From Acidimicrobiia bacterium (lineage in GTDB: Bacteria; Actinomycetota; Acidimicrobiia; IMCC26256; PALSA-555): a stretch of 54,622 nucleotides of DNA. Both the position numbers and the translations under genes were made by a program. A model generated the notes under the pieces. That model saw only the letters and a list, made by a program, of their open reading frames with translations. It was not told the DNA's origin and ran no database searches. The first letter of the stretch is position 1; each line of letters starts with the position of its first letter. This document shows, one piece after another, positions 25,462 through 34,203 of the stretch. The DNA lies in contig SHVJ01000004.1 of the NCBI GenBank assembly GCA_009694295.1, positions 1 to 54,622 of the forward strand, given 5' to 3'.

Positions 25462-26926
25462 CGCGGCGGAGCATACGCCTGTGCCGCGCGAGCGCCGTCA
25501 CGCCCACGACGACCCCGAGCACGACGCCAGCGCGGAGGTCGATCGCGAACGGCACACGCGCCGCGGCATCGGCGATGCCGATAACGGCCTCGGCCATGAC
25601 GCGGGTGGGCAGTTGTAGCCCAGCCGCAAGTTCGGTCGCGCCGCGGCCAATGAGCCCACCGACCGCGCCAGCACCGAGCCCCCACAGGGTGAGGGGCCCG
25701 ACGAGGGGAACGGCGAGCAGATTCGCCGGGAGGGTGACGAGTGGCATCGAGCCGAACACCGGGAGCAGCACGGGCGCAACACCAAGCTGCGCGGCGGCCG
25801 TCGTACTGAAGCTCGCCCGCAACCACTCGGGCCCACGCATGCGTCGCGCGATCGGTGCGCTGAACAGCGCGATGCCCAGACTCGCTCCGCACGAAAGCTG
25901 GAAGCCCACCGAGTGCACGAGGAAGGGATCGATCACAAGCAGCGTCGTGACCGCGACCGTGAGGACGCGGATGGTTCGCGCCGGGCGACCGAGATGGACC
26001 GCCACCACGGCGCAGGCCGCCATCGCGCTGGCTCGCATGACCGACGGTTCCCAGCGGGTCATGAAGCCGAACAGCGCGAGCACCGTAAGCGTGCCGACCA
26101 GTCGCGCGCCTCGCGGGAAGCGCCGGAGCGCCGGACCAACGAGCGCGAGGACGAACGCCACGTTGGCCCCGGAGACCGCGAGCAGGTGCGTGAGCCCCGA
26201 AGACCGGAAGCTCTCCAACACGTCGTCGGGAATCGCTCGCGTGTCCCCGAGAAGGAAGCCAGCCATGAGCGCCCGCTCGGTGGGCGGAAGCGCGTCGTTT
26301 CCACGAAGCACCACGGATCGAATCGTGTTCGCGACGCGCATGTGAGTCGCGCCAGGCGCTTCGAAGTCGAGGAACCCGGTCGCGGCGAACTCCGCCACGG
26401 CATGGCGCCAACGCGAGCGCTCGTCGAACCCATCGAGCGGTCGAAACCAACCGCGCAACGTGACGCGATCACCGGCATCGAGCAACGCCAGTCGGGGAGC
26501 CGCGTCGTCAGTCGCAGTTACGAGGACGGTGCGGCCTCCGGCGTCACGCCATCCGGCATCACGCGACTCAGGGTCGACAAGGCGACCTCGCTCAATCCGG
26601 ACAAGCGCATTTGTGGTGAAACGCGTGCCGTCAGGGTCGTCGACCAGCGAGGCAGTGATCGTGCCGTCGGCTCGCTCGACAACCGCTTCCGCCAATGGCC
26701 ACTGGACGCGCCCGTGCTCAGCGCGTTGCGTGAGCGCGCATCCGGTGAGCACGACGGCGAGAAGCGCCAGCACGGATCGAGTGGGTGAACGTCGAAGCAA
26801 CGCCGCGATCACCCCCACGCTCAGGCCCGCAACGATCACCCCGACCGCCGCGCTGGGGCCAAAGCGCTCGCCGATGAGGATGCCGGCGAGCAGCGACCCC
26901 AGTACCGCGAGTGGAGCCCAACTCAC
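25436..26926 (-). CDS. comEC: ComEC/Rec2-family competence membrane protein, C-terminally short
   Basis: Membrane channel of the DNA-uptake family. The 496-aa protein has N-terminal helices with a DUF4131/OB-like periplasmic part (about 65-195) and the Competence domain (LLGDTRAIPDDVLESFRSSG, LTHLLAVSGANVAFVLALVG) with roughly eight further helices. It ends shortly after the last helices and lacks the C-terminal metallo-beta-lactamase domain found in full-length (700-800 aa) ComEC. No frameshifted nuclease remnant follows: the stop lies inside the folP-like start. GTG start overlapping the comEA stop (GTGA). Confidence 0.9.
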   Translation of the reverse strand: MSWAPLAVLGSLLAGILIGERFGPSAAVGVIVAGLSVGVIAALLRRSPTRSVLALLAVVLTGCALTQRAEHGRVQWPLAEAVVERADGTITASLVDDPDGTRFTTNALVRIERGRLVDPESRDAGWRDAGGRTVLVTATDDAAPRLALLDAGDRVTLRGWFRPLDGFDERSRWRHAVAEFAATGFLDFEAPGATHMRVANTIRSVVLRGNDALPPTERALMAGFLLGDTRAIPDDVLESFRSSGLTHLLAVSGANVAFVLALVGPALRRFPRGARLVGTLTVLALFGFMTRWEPSVMRASAMAACAVVAVHLGRPARTIRVLTVAVTTLLVIDPFLVHSVGFQLSCGASLGIALFSAPIARRMRGPEWLRASFSTTAAAQLGVAPVLLPVFGSMPLVTLPANLLAVPLVGPLTLWGLGAGAVGGLIGRGATELAAGLQLPTRVMAEAVIGIADAAARVPFAIDLRAGVVLGVVVGVTALARHRRMLRRDALVVPPR

Positions 26927-27651
26927 ACCGAGACACGGTCACGGAGGTCGGCGAATCGTTTCTCCCCGATGCCCCGCACGTCGCGCAGCTCGTTGACCGA
27001 CCGGAACCCACCCCGGGACTCGCGCTCGTCGAGGATCGCCGCCGCGAGCACCGGCCCGATGCCGGGCAGCTCCTCGAGCTGGGCGGCGGTCGCGGTGTTG
27101 AGGTTCACCACGGCGTCCGATGTTGCGCTTGGTTCACCGGTCACCGGATCGGGCAGTGCGTTGGTGACCTCGCCGACCTTTGGCACCAGCACCCGTTCGC
27201 CGTCAACGATCTTGGCCGCGAGGTTCAATCGGTCGAGATCGGCGTCGGGCAGGCCACCACCGGCGGCTTCCACGGCATCGATCACCCGCGATCCCGACGG
27301 GAGCTCGACGACGCCCGGACGGGCAACGGCACCGGCTACGTGCACGACGATCCCTACCGACCTCTGCGTGGTCGACGTGACCGCCGTTGACGGCGTTGTG
27401 CGCGCCGCGGCGGCTGACGGGCGGGTGCTGGTGCCCGACTCGCCGCCCGACACCCCGACGCGGTACCAGATGACCCCCGCGACGACGGCGACAACAACGA
27501 GCGCGATGACACCGAACCGCGCATCGGCCCGCCACTGGTCGATGCGGTCGCGCAGCGCGTCGAGTCCGCTCGCCATGACCGGGCGCGGCGGCATGGTTCG
27601 TCGACCGGGGTCGTCGCCCCAAAACTTGGGGTCGGGTCTCAAATCGGACAC
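26923..27651 (-). CDS. comEA: ComEA-type DNA-binding competence protein
   Basis: Membrane-anchored DNA receptor for transformation. The 242 aa comprise a cytoplasmic N-terminus, one membrane helix (about 47-66, FGVIALVVVAVVAGVIWYRV), a Ser/Thr linker, an SLBB domain (VHVAGAVARPGVVELPSGSR), and a C-terminal helix-hairpin-helix pair (NLNTATAAQLEELPGIGPVL; LRDVRGIGEKRFADL) that binds DNA. GTG start at 27651 with a strong GGAGG five bases upstream. Located between leuS and comEC, as in many actinobacteria. Confidence 0.93.
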   Translation of the reverse strand: MSDLRPDPKFWGDDPGRRTMPPRPVMASGLDALRDRIDQWRADARFGVIALVVVAVVAGVIWYRVGVSGGESGTSTRPSAAAARTTPSTAVTSTTQRSVGIVVHVAGAVARPGVVELPSGSRVIDAVEAAGGGLPDADLDRLNLAAKIVDGERVLVPKVGEVTNALPDPVTGEPSATSDAVVNLNTATAAQLEELPGIGPVLAAAILDERESRGGFRSVNELRDVRGIGEKRFADLRDRVSV

Positions 27652-27770
27652 GGCTACCTCCGGGCGCGTTTCGACAAACCGGAGGAAGTACGGGGGAAGC
27701 CGAAGTGCTGACAGCCGGGTGAATTGGCTCCGCGGAGGTTATCCGCGTCCGGCGGTCACCGAATCACGAG

Positions 27771-30611
27771 TCAGGCGATCACGAAGTTGACGAGCCGGCC
27801 CGGGACCACGATCACCTTGCGCACCGTGGCGCCTTCGAGCAGCGCCGCGATGCGCTCGTCGGCCCGGGCGGCCGCTTCGAGCGCATCGTCGGAGATCCCC
27901 GACGGCACCCGAATCGTCGCGCGCACCTTGCCATTGATCTGGACCGGCACCTCGATCTCGTCTTCGACGAGCAGTGCCGGATCGAACTCGGGAAACGGCT
28001 CGTACGCGAGCGTGGCGGGACGGCCGAGGCGCTGCCACAGCTCTTCCCCAACGTGAGGGGTGAGTGGGGCGAGCATCAACACCATCGGCTCCACGACCTC
28101 GCGCGGCGCCGCACCTCGATCGGCGACCACTTGAGTGAGCCGGTTGTTGAGCTCGAAGAGACGAGCGATCGCGGTGTTGAACTTCAAATCGCCCATGTCG
28201 TCACGAACCGCGGAGATCGTGCGGTGCAGGAGTCGACGCGTCTCCTCGTCCGTCGGTTCGTCGCTCACGCGGACCTCGCCCGAATCCTCGTCGACCACGT
28301 TGCGCCAGAGCCGTTGGAGGAAACGGTGCACACCGATGATGTCGGTGGTGCTCCATGGCCGGCTGGCGTCGAGTGGTCCGGTGAACATCTCGTAGAGCCG
28401 CAGGGTGTCGGCGCCGTAGTCGCGGTAGATGTCGTCGGGTGCGACGGTGTTCTTCAACCCCTTCCCCATCTTCCCGAACTCGCGAGTGACTTCTTCTCCG
28501 TTGAAGAAGAACTTCCCGTCGCGCTCTTCGACCTCTGCTGCTTCGACTGCAATCCCGCGTTGGTCTCGATAGAGAAACGCCTGGATGTAGCCCTGGTTGT
28601 AGAGCCGGTGGAACGGTTCGACCGTCGAGACGTGGCCGAGGTCGAACAGCACCTTCTGCCAGAAGCGCGCGTACAAGAGGTGCAGCACGGCGTGCTCAAC
28701 GCCACCTACATAGAGGTCGACCCCGCCCGGGGGCATCCAGTACTCCTCGATCTCGCGATCGACCAGCGCGTCCTCGTTGGTGGGATCGAGGTAGCGCAGG
28801 AAGTACCAGCACGAGCCCGCCCACTGCGGCATCGTGTTCGTCTCGCGGAGGTACCGCTTCGGTCCGTCGCCCAAGTCGAGCACCACTTCCAGCCATTGCT
28901 CAGCGCGCGCGAGTGGGGGCGCCGGATCGCTCGCCGCGTCGTCGGGGTCGAGCGCGGCGGGCCGGAAGTCGTCGAGGTCGGGCAGCTCAACGGGAAGCAG
29001 CGACGCGGGGACCGCTCGCGGAAGCCCGTCCTCGCCGTACACAATCGGGAACGGCTCGCCCCAGTAGCGCTGACGACTGAAGAGCCAATCGCGCAACTTG
29101 TAGTTGATGGTCGGCGCGCCGGCCCCGTGCTCGACGAGCCACTCCCCGATCTTGTGCTTCGCGTCGGCGATGTTGAGCCCGTCGAGGAATCCGCTGTTGA
29201 TCGCTGGGCCGTCGCCCAGGTACGGACCTTCGAAGTCGTCGTCGGGTGGCGCGACCGTGCGCACGATGGGGACGTCGAACTTCTCGGCGAACTCCCAGTC
29301 GCGCTCATCCTGACCCGGTACGGCCATGATGGCCCCGGTGCCGTAGCCCATGAGTACGTAGTCGGCAATGAAGATCGGGATGTCGCCGTCGGTCAGCGGG
29401 TTGCGAGCGAACGCTCCCGTGAACACACCGGTCTTCTCGCGCCCTTCGGCCTGGCGTTCCATCTCCGACTGCTTGCCCGCGAACTCGCGGTACTTGGCGA
29501 CGGCGTCTCGCGGCGACACATCGGCACCGAACTCGCCCTTCCAACGCGCGGCAGTGTTCGACGGCCAGTCGTCGGGCACGAGCGCGTCGACGAGGGGATG
29601 CTCGGGCGCAAGCACCATGTACGTGGCGCCGAACACGGTGTCGGGGCGCGTGGTGAACACCTCGAGTTCTTCATCGTGGTCCACGAGCGGGAAACGAATC
29701 GTGGCGCCGACGCTGCGGCCGATCCAGTTGCGTTGCATCAGCTTGATCGGGTCGGGCCAGTCCAACAGGTCGAGGTCGCCAAGGAGGCGCTCGGCGTACG
29801 CGGTGATGCGAAGCGTCCACTGCTTCAACGGCTTCTTGAAGACGGGGAAGTTGCCGCGGTCACTGCGGCCGTCGGCGGTGACTTCTTCGTTGGCGAGCAC
29901 CGTGCCCAGTCCCGGGCACCAGTTGACGACCGCCTCGTTGAGAAATGCGAGTCGGTACGAGTTCACGACCTCCCGGCGCGTGCGCTCGTCGAGGTCGGAC
30001 CACGGCGTGCCGTCAGGATTGGCGTCGCCCGTCGGCTCGCGGCGGCCGGCCTCGAAATCGGCGACGAGCTCGGCGATCGGCCGAGCCCGATCGGCCTCGG
30101 CGTCGTACCAAGACTCGAAGATCTGCAGGAAGATCCACTGCGTCCAGCGGTAGTAGGCGACGTCGGTAGTCGCCACGCTGCGGCGCGGATCGTGACCGAG
30201 CCCGAGCGCGCGCAACTGGCGGCGCATGTTGGCAATGTTCGCCTCGGTGGCGGTACGAGGGTGCTGACCGGTCTCGAGTGCGTACTGCTCAGCCGGAAGG
30301 CCGAACGCGTCGTAGCCGAGGGCGTGCAGCACGTTGCGCCCGTTCATCCGCTGAAAGCGCGCGTACACGTCGGTGCCGATGTAGCCGAGCGGGTGACCCA
30401 CGTGCAGGCCAGCACCACTCGGGTACGGGAACATGTCGAGCACGTAGAGCTTTTCTTTGCCCTTCACCTGCTCGAATCCTTCGGAGAGCGCGCCGGACGG
30501 GTTCGGCGCCCAGAAGGTGTGCTGCTCCTCCCAGTGGTCTTGCCACTTGCGCTCGATCTCATTGGCCAGCCGCGCGGTGTACCGGGAGGCAGGCGCGGTG
30601 TCGTCATTCAT
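27771..30611 (-). CDS. leuS: Leucyl-tRNA synthetase
   Basis: Class Ia synthetase charging tRNA-Leu, with a CP1 editing domain. The 946-aa protein carries the HIGH-like site in [17 protein letters not shown]. The second signature, KMSKS, reads KMGKG ([16 protein letters not shown]); actinobacterial LeuRS commonly has a KMGKS-like variant here, so this is a further step from consensus. The C-terminal anticodon-binding and LeuRS-specific domains are complete ([18 protein letters not shown]). I use the ATG at 30611, 16 codons inside the longest frame. It is divergent from the tRNA gene and 119 bases upstream of comEA. Confidence 0.96.
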   Translation of the reverse strand: MNDDTAPASRYTARLANEIERKWQDHWEEQHTFWAPNPSGALSEGFEQVKGKEKLYVLDMFPYPSGAGLHVGHPLGYIGTDVYARFQRMNGRNVLHALGYDAFGLPAEQYALETGQHPRTATEANIANMRRQLRALGLGHDPRRSVATTDVAYYRWTQWIFLQIFESWYDAEADRARPIAELVADFEAGRREPTGDANPDGTPWSDLDERTRREVVNSYRLAFLNEAVVNWCPGLGTVLANEEVTADGRSDRGNFPVFKKPLKQWTLRITAYAERLLGDLDLLDWPDPIKLMQRNWIGRSVGATIRFPLVDHDEELEVFTTRPDTVFGATYMVLAPEHPLVDALVPDDWPSNTAARWKGEFGADVSPRDAVAKYREFAGKQSEMERQAEGREKTGVFTGAFARNPLTDGDIPIFIADYVLMGYGTGAIMAVPGQDERDWEFAEKFDVPIVRTVAPPDDDFEGPYLGDGPAINSGFLDGLNIADAKHKIGEWLVEHGAGAPTINYKLRDWLFSRQRYWGEPFPIVYGEDGLPRAVPASLLPVELPDLDDFRPAALDPDDAASDPAPPLARAEQWLEVVLDLGDGPKRYLRETNTMPQWAGSCWYFLRYLDPTNEDALVDREIEEYWMPPGGVDLYVGGVEHAVLHLLYARFWQKVLFDLGHVSTVEPFHRLYNQGYIQAFLYRDQRGIAVEAAEVEERDGKFFFNGEEVTREFGKMGKGLKNTVAPDDIYRDYGADTLRLYEMFTGPLDASRPWSTTDIIGVHRFLQRLWRNVVDEDSGEVRVSDEPTDEETRRLLHRTISAVRDDMGDLKFNTAIARLFELNNRLTQVVADRGAAPREVVEPMVLMLAPLTPHVGEELWQRLGRPATLAYEPFPEFDPALLVEDEIEVPVQINGKVRATIRVPSGISDDALEAAARADERIAALLEGATVRKVIVVPGRLVNFVIA

Positions 30612-30709
30612 CGCGGGCGAGCGTAGCGAGGCAGTCTCGCGATCTTTCCGTAATTGCATGGCGAAGGAACGGTGTGCGCGTACTCACTGATATCGTTGTC
30701 CCTTCTCGG

Positions 30710-30783
30710 GGGCCTGTGGCTCAGTCCGGTAGAGCACCTCCATGGCATGGAGGGGGTCGAGGGTTCGAGTCCCTCCAGGTCCA
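30710..30783 (+). tRNA. tRNA-Ala (anticodon GGC)
   Basis: All arms pair: acceptor GGGCCTG/CAGGTCC, D-stem GCTC/GAGC, anticodon stem CCTCC/GGAGG with loop ATGGCAT (anticodon GGC, reading GCC), variable loop GGGTC, T-stem GAGGG/CCCTC with loop TTCGAGT, discriminator A. The acceptor includes the G3-U70 pair that marks alanine tRNAs. The 3' CCA is not encoded and must be added. It lies 83 bases before the PhyH-type gene on the same strand. Confidence 0.95.
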
Positions 30784-30866
30784 CTCTCCGTGGTATTCCT
30801 TTCACCTCCAGTGAGGGGCGTGTGTGGGCATCGAGCCGCCGCCCATTGGCGCGAGACTCATTGCTC

Positions 30867-31616
30867 GTGCTCAGCCAGCAGCAGATTGACCGGTTTGATC
30901 GGGATGGGTTTCTCGCCCTCGATCGGCCGTTCGTCTCCACCGACGACCTCGAAGTGGCGCGGCGACTCATCGACGGATTGTTCGAGCGCTTCGACGAGCT
31001 TCCCAGCGACCTCGCCTACGACCTCGGTGATGTGCAACTCCACGACGGACCGCAGCAGCTCCCAGAGATCAACGACGTGCTCCGGCTCGAGCCTCGACTC
31101 CTGACCACAGCCGCCTTTGCGCGTTGTCGCGACTTGGCCGCCGAGCTGTTGGGGAACAAGGTCAAGTGCTCGTTCTCCCACGCCATCAACAAGCCTTCGC
31201 ACACCGGCGCGGCCAGAGAGTGGCACCAGGATCTTGCCGACGCACCGCACCTGGCGGGAGTCGACGCGGTGCACATCTGGTTCGCGCTCCAGGATGTGAA
31301 CGAGGCCAACGGCTGCATGCGCTTCATCCCTGACGACGAGCATTCCCGTCTCCTGCCCCATCGACAGCGTGGCGGGAGCTCCCTGGCGCACGCGCTCGTC
31401 GCCGACGGCGTCGATCGCACACGGGCCATTGCCTGCCCCTTGCAGGGCGGGATGGCGACCGTTCACCGGCCGATGACGCTCCACTCGACCGGGCCCAACA
31501 CGACCCACGAGCCGCGCCTGGCTTGGATCATGCACTTCCATCGAGAGGCGCCGCGACCGCTGAGCGTCAGAGCCCGACGCTCGTTGTCACGGATCAAACG
31601 GTCGCTGCACGCCTGA
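30867..31616 (+). CDS. PhyH-family Fe(II)/2-oxoglutarate dioxygenase
   Basis: Non-haem iron oxygenase of the phytanoyl-CoA dioxygenase family, using O2 and 2-oxoglutarate. The 249-aa protein has the facial triad His120-x-Asp122 (WHQDLAD) and His206 (LHSTGPN), and the 2-oxoglutarate-binding Arg217 (THEPRLAW). The N-terminus (QQQIDRFDRDGFLALDRPF) is typical of the fold. GTG start at 30867 is my choice; the frame is open far upstream through the tRNA. It is followed after 44 bases by the hisH-like gene on the same strand, so the three genes may form an operon. The substrate is unknown. Confidence 0.85.
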   Translation: MLSQQQIDRFDRDGFLALDRPFVSTDDLEVARRLIDGLFERFDELPSDLAYDLGDVQLHDGPQQLPEINDVLRLEPRLLTTAAFARCRDLAAELLGNKVKCSFSHAINKPSHTGAAREWHQDLADAPHLAGVDAVHIWFALQDVNEANGCMRFIPDDEHSRLLPHRQRGGSSLAHALVADGVDRTRAIACPLQGGMATVHRPMTLHSTGPNTTHEPRLAWIMHFHREAPRPLSVRARRSLSRIKRSLHA

Positions 31617-31660
31617 ATCTTTCCGGCATCGCGCGAGCGCTTCACTACCCTCAGATCCTC

Positions 31661-32317
31661 ATGATCGGGATCATCGACTACCGAGCTGGCAACGCGCCCA
31701 GCGTGGGGTACGCGCTGACCCGGCTCGGCATCGAGCACGAACTCGTCGACACGCCCGAGCGAATCGAGACGCTCGACCGCATCATCCTTCCCGGGGTTGG
31801 CGCCGCACGAGCGACGATCAACTCGCTCGAGTCGTCAGGCCTGGTCGAGCCTCTCACGCGTCGTGTGCGCGACGACGGCGTGCCGTTCCTCGGCATCTGC
31901 ATCGGGCTCCAGGTGCTCTTCGAGCACTCCGAGGAGAGCGACACGGCCTGCCTCGGATGGGTCCCCGGCGAGGTCCGGCGCTTCCCCGATACGGCCCGAG
32001 TCCCTCAGATCGGTTGGAACGCGGTGCACGTGCAGCGCGACCACCCGCTCACGGCATCCTTCCCCGATGGCGGTCACTGCTACTTCGTGAACTCGTACTA
32101 CGCGGTCCCGACGAGCGACGACGACGTGCTCGGCCGTACCGACTACGGCCTCGAGTTCTGTTCCGTCGTGGCCCACGACAACATCGTCGCCACGCAGTTC
32201 CACGCGGAGAAGAGCGGACCGCTGGGACTCGGCTTGCTCGCCGCCTTCGCCCAGTGGGACCCCGCATCACGGGATTTGGCATCACGGGATTTGGCATCAG
32301 GAGATTCGACATGCTGA
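31661..32317 (+). CDS. hisH: HisH-like glutamine amidotransferase
   Basis: Class I glutaminase that feeds ammonia to a HisF-type synthase. The 218-aa protein keeps the full triad: Cys80 in GICIGLQVLFE, His181 and Glu183 in TQFHAEKSG, and the oxyanion strand LPGVGA. Its N-terminus reads IDYRAGNAPSVG where HisH usually has IDYGMGN-x-SV, a small departure. The last 18 residues consist of ASRDL-ASRDL-ASGDS plus TC, encoded by a 15-base tandem repeat. It overlaps the hisF-like start by 7 bases. No other histidine gene is in the window. Confidence 0.85.
   Translation: MIGIIDYRAGNAPSVGYALTRLGIEHELVDTPERIETLDRIILPGVGAARATINSLESSGLVEPLTRRVRDDGVPFLGICIGLQVLFEHSEESDTACLGWVPGEVRRFPDTARVPQIGWNAVHVQRDHPLTASFPDGGHCYFVNSYYAVPTSDDDVLGRTDYGLEFCSVVAHDNIVATQFHAEKSGPLGLGLLAAFAQWDPASRDLASRDLASGDSTC
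32264..32308 (+). repeat. 15-base tandem repeat at the hisH-hisF junction
   Basis: Three units begin at 32264, 32279 and 32294; the first two are identical (GCATCACGGGATTTG), the third has three changes (GCATCAGGAGATTCG). They encode the HisH tail. The changed third unit contains AGGAG at the right distance (7 bases) from the hisF ATG at 32311, so the repeat supplies that gene's ribosome-binding site. Confidence 0.8.
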
Positions 32318-33108
32318 CCAAGCGGTTGATCGCCTGCTTCGACGTGGTCGACGGCCGGGTCACGAAGGCCCAACAGTTCCAGGACAACATCGACGTGGCA
32401 CCCGCAGAGGAGCTCGCACAGCGCCTCTACGACGACCAGATCGACGAGATCGTGTTTTACGACATCACGGCAAGCGCCCAACGGCGCAAGATCGATCTCG
32501 ACACGGTGCGCCGAGTGGCGCAGCACGTGTTCGTACCCTTCACCGTCGGCGGCGGCATCCGGTCGGTCGACGACATGTTCGAGGTGCTCAAGGCCGGCGC
32601 CGAGAAGATCAGCGTCGACTCCATGGCAGTGCGCAACCCCGACATCATCCGCCAGGGCGCTGAGGCCTTCGGACGACAGTGCGTGGTGCTCAGCACCCAG
32701 GTGAAGCACGTGGGCATCCGTGCAGGACTCCCGAGTGGCTACGAGGTGTTCATCGACGGCGCCCGCGAACCGACGGGCATGGACGCGCTCGACTGGGTGC
32801 GGCGCGGCGAAGACCTCGGCGCGGGCGAGATCGTGGTCAACAGCATCGATCGCGACGGCACCGCGTCGGGCTACGACCTCGACATCACGAGCGCGGTCGC
32901 CGCGTCGGTGAACGTGCCGGTGATCGCCTCGGGTGGTGCCGGCACGGTCGAGCACATCGCCGACGGCCTCACGACGGGCGGTGCACAGGCCGCCATCATC
33001 AGCTCGATCCTCTACTCACCGCGCTTGGAACGGAACCTCGGTGTTCGCGAGCTGAAGGAAGGACTCGCGGCACGCAACGTGCCGATGCGGCCCTATCTCG
33101 AGACCTGA
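32311..33108 (+). CDS. hisF: HisF-like cyclase lacking catalytic Asp130
   Basis: TIM-barrel protein of the HisF/HisA family, paired with a HisH-like glutaminase. The 265-aa protein keeps Asp11 (IACFDVVDG), Lys19, the phosphate-site GGGIRSV and ASGGAG, and SIDRDGTASGYDL. At residue 130, where HisF has its second catalytic Asp (SVDA), this protein has Gln (VVLSTQVKHV). The highly conserved RDxGDPVE segment after strand 1 is replaced by DNIDVAPAEE. These changes argue against ordinary imidazole-glycerol-phosphate synthesis. A separate function, perhaps ammonia-dependent amidine or ring formation on another substrate, is inference. Its end overlaps rsfS by 16 bases. Confidence 0.83.
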   Translation: MLTKRLIACFDVVDGRVTKAQQFQDNIDVAPAEELAQRLYDDQIDEIVFYDITASAQRRKIDLDTVRRVAQHVFVPFTVGGGIRSVDDMFEVLKAGAEKISVDSMAVRNPDIIRQGAEAFGRQCVVLSTQVKHVGIRAGLPSGYEVFIDGAREPTGMDALDWVRRGEDLGAGEIVVNSIDRDGTASGYDLDITSAVAASVNVPVIASGGAGTVEHIADGLTTGGAQAAIISSILYSPRLERNLGVRELKEGLAARNVPMRPYLET

Positions 33109-33509
33109 CGAGCCGCTTCCGGCCCATCGGTCACCTCGACGCGCGCCGCGTCGGCCCACAAGCGGTCGAGGTCGTAGAACTCACGCGTTTCTTCGAGGAA
33201 GACGTGGACGACCACGTCGGCATAGTCAAGCAGCACCCACGTCGCGTCGCCCAGTCCTTCGACGCCGATCGGACGCGAGCCATCGTGCTCTCGCATCACG
33301 AGCTGCACCTCGTCGACGATCGTTCGCACGAGACGCGTGTTTGATGCGCTCACCAACACGAAGTAGTCGATGATGCTGATGATTTCACCGATGTCGAGGA
33401 GCGCGATGTCCTCACCATTCTTTGCCAATGCCGCTTCGGCAGCGATGCGGGCACGGGATCGAGCGTCGACGCGAGCGTCTTCTCTCGCGTCGGAGTGCGA
33501 GCTGCTCAA
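33093..33509 (-). CDS. rsfS: Ribosomal silencing factor RsfS
   Basis: Binds ribosomal protein L14 and blocks subunit joining in slow growth. The core ARIAAEAALAKNGEDIALLDIGE and DYFVLVSASNTRLVRTIVDE is clear, with YADVVVHVFLEETREFYDLDRLW at the C-terminus. The start is uncertain: I give TTG at 33509 (138 aa), 17 bases after the nadD stop. An ATG at 33593 would overlap nadD by 68 bases. nadD-rsfS is a common pair. The 3' end overlaps the convergent hisF-like gene by 16 bases. Confidence 0.88.
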   Translation of the reverse strand: MSSSHSDAREDARVDARSRARIAAEAALAKNGEDIALLDIGEIISIIDYFVLVSASNTRLVRTIVDEVQLVMREHDGSRPIGVEGLGDATWVLLDYADVVVHVFLEETREFYDLDRLWADAARVEVTDGPEAARQVSR

Positions 33510-33525
33510 GCGGCCCGCCCAGTCG

Positions 33526-34116
33526 TCATCGATCGCCAGTGTAGAGGCCGCGTTCGCGAATGCCTTGCACGACGACCGGCGGCACGAGTCCATCGATCGG
33601 ACGACCGTCGGCAAGCCGATCGCGAATGTCGGTCGACGACACATCGAGGCGCGGGATCGGTAGATGCTCAACGCGCCAACCATCACCAGGCGGTACGGCG
33701 TGCTCGCCCTCGCGTTCGATCACCACGACCGTTGCCAGCGCTCGCGTGGCGTCGAGGCGCTTCCATGTCGACATGTTCGCGACCGCGTCTGCTCCAAGGA
33801 TCAGGAACAGGTCTCGTTCGGGTGCTAGGAGCGCTTCGAGCGTGTCGGCGGTGATCGACGGAGCATCGCGATCGATTTCGATCGCGCTGGCCTCGATGCC
33901 GTCGACGCCATCGAACGCCGCTTCCACCAACGCCAGACGATCCGCTGCGGAAGCCACGACTCGATCGCGCTTCTGCCAGGGATCGCCGGCGACCACCACG
34001 AGCACCCGATCCAGTTTCAGTGCCGAGCGGGCATCCACCGCCGCCACGACGTGCCCGATGTGGACGGGATCAAAGGTCCCGCCGAGCACGCCCATGCGCT
34101 CTGCGCGTTCGGCCAC
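33526..34116 (-). CDS. nadD: Nicotinate-nucleotide adenylyltransferase
   Basis: Makes nicotinate adenine dinucleotide from NaMN and ATP in NAD synthesis. The 196-aa protein shows the nucleotidyltransferase site GVLGGTFDPVHIGHVVAA and the C-terminal LDVSSTDIRDRLADGR, both family signatures. GTG start at 34116; an internal ATG seven codons later is the alternative. Confidence 0.94.
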   Translation of the reverse strand: MAERAERMGVLGGTFDPVHIGHVVAAVDARSALKLDRVLVVVAGDPWQKRDRVVASAADRLALVEAAFDGVDGIEASAIEIDRDAPSITADTLEALLAPERDLFLILGADAVANMSTWKRLDATRALATVVVIEREGEHAVPPGDGWRVEHLPIPRLDVSSTDIRDRLADGRPIDGLVPPVVVQGIRERGLYTGDR

Positions 34117-34203
34117 CGCGGCAGTGTACGAGGCTGTCGTTGAGACACTGGGCGTTCATATTCCGGCCACGCACCTGAAGCGCTTGCTCGGTAGCCTCGG
34201 GTC

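Noticed and set aside
28053-30626. 857-aa open frame on the plus strand opposite leuS
   Set aside because: Mirror frame of a conserved gene in high-GC DNA; composition rich in Arg, Val, Glu and His, with no domain recognised. Similar long antisense frames lie opposite obgE, rne, PBP2 and mreD.
30654-30866. N-terminal extension of the PhyH gene through the tRNA
   Set aside because: It would overlap the complete tRNA-Ala gene on the same strand; PhyH similarity starts near 30867.
31661-33108. Ordinary histidine operon fragment
   Set aside because: No hisA, hisB, hisI or hisE is adjacent, and HisF Asp130 is missing; kept as a divergent pair.
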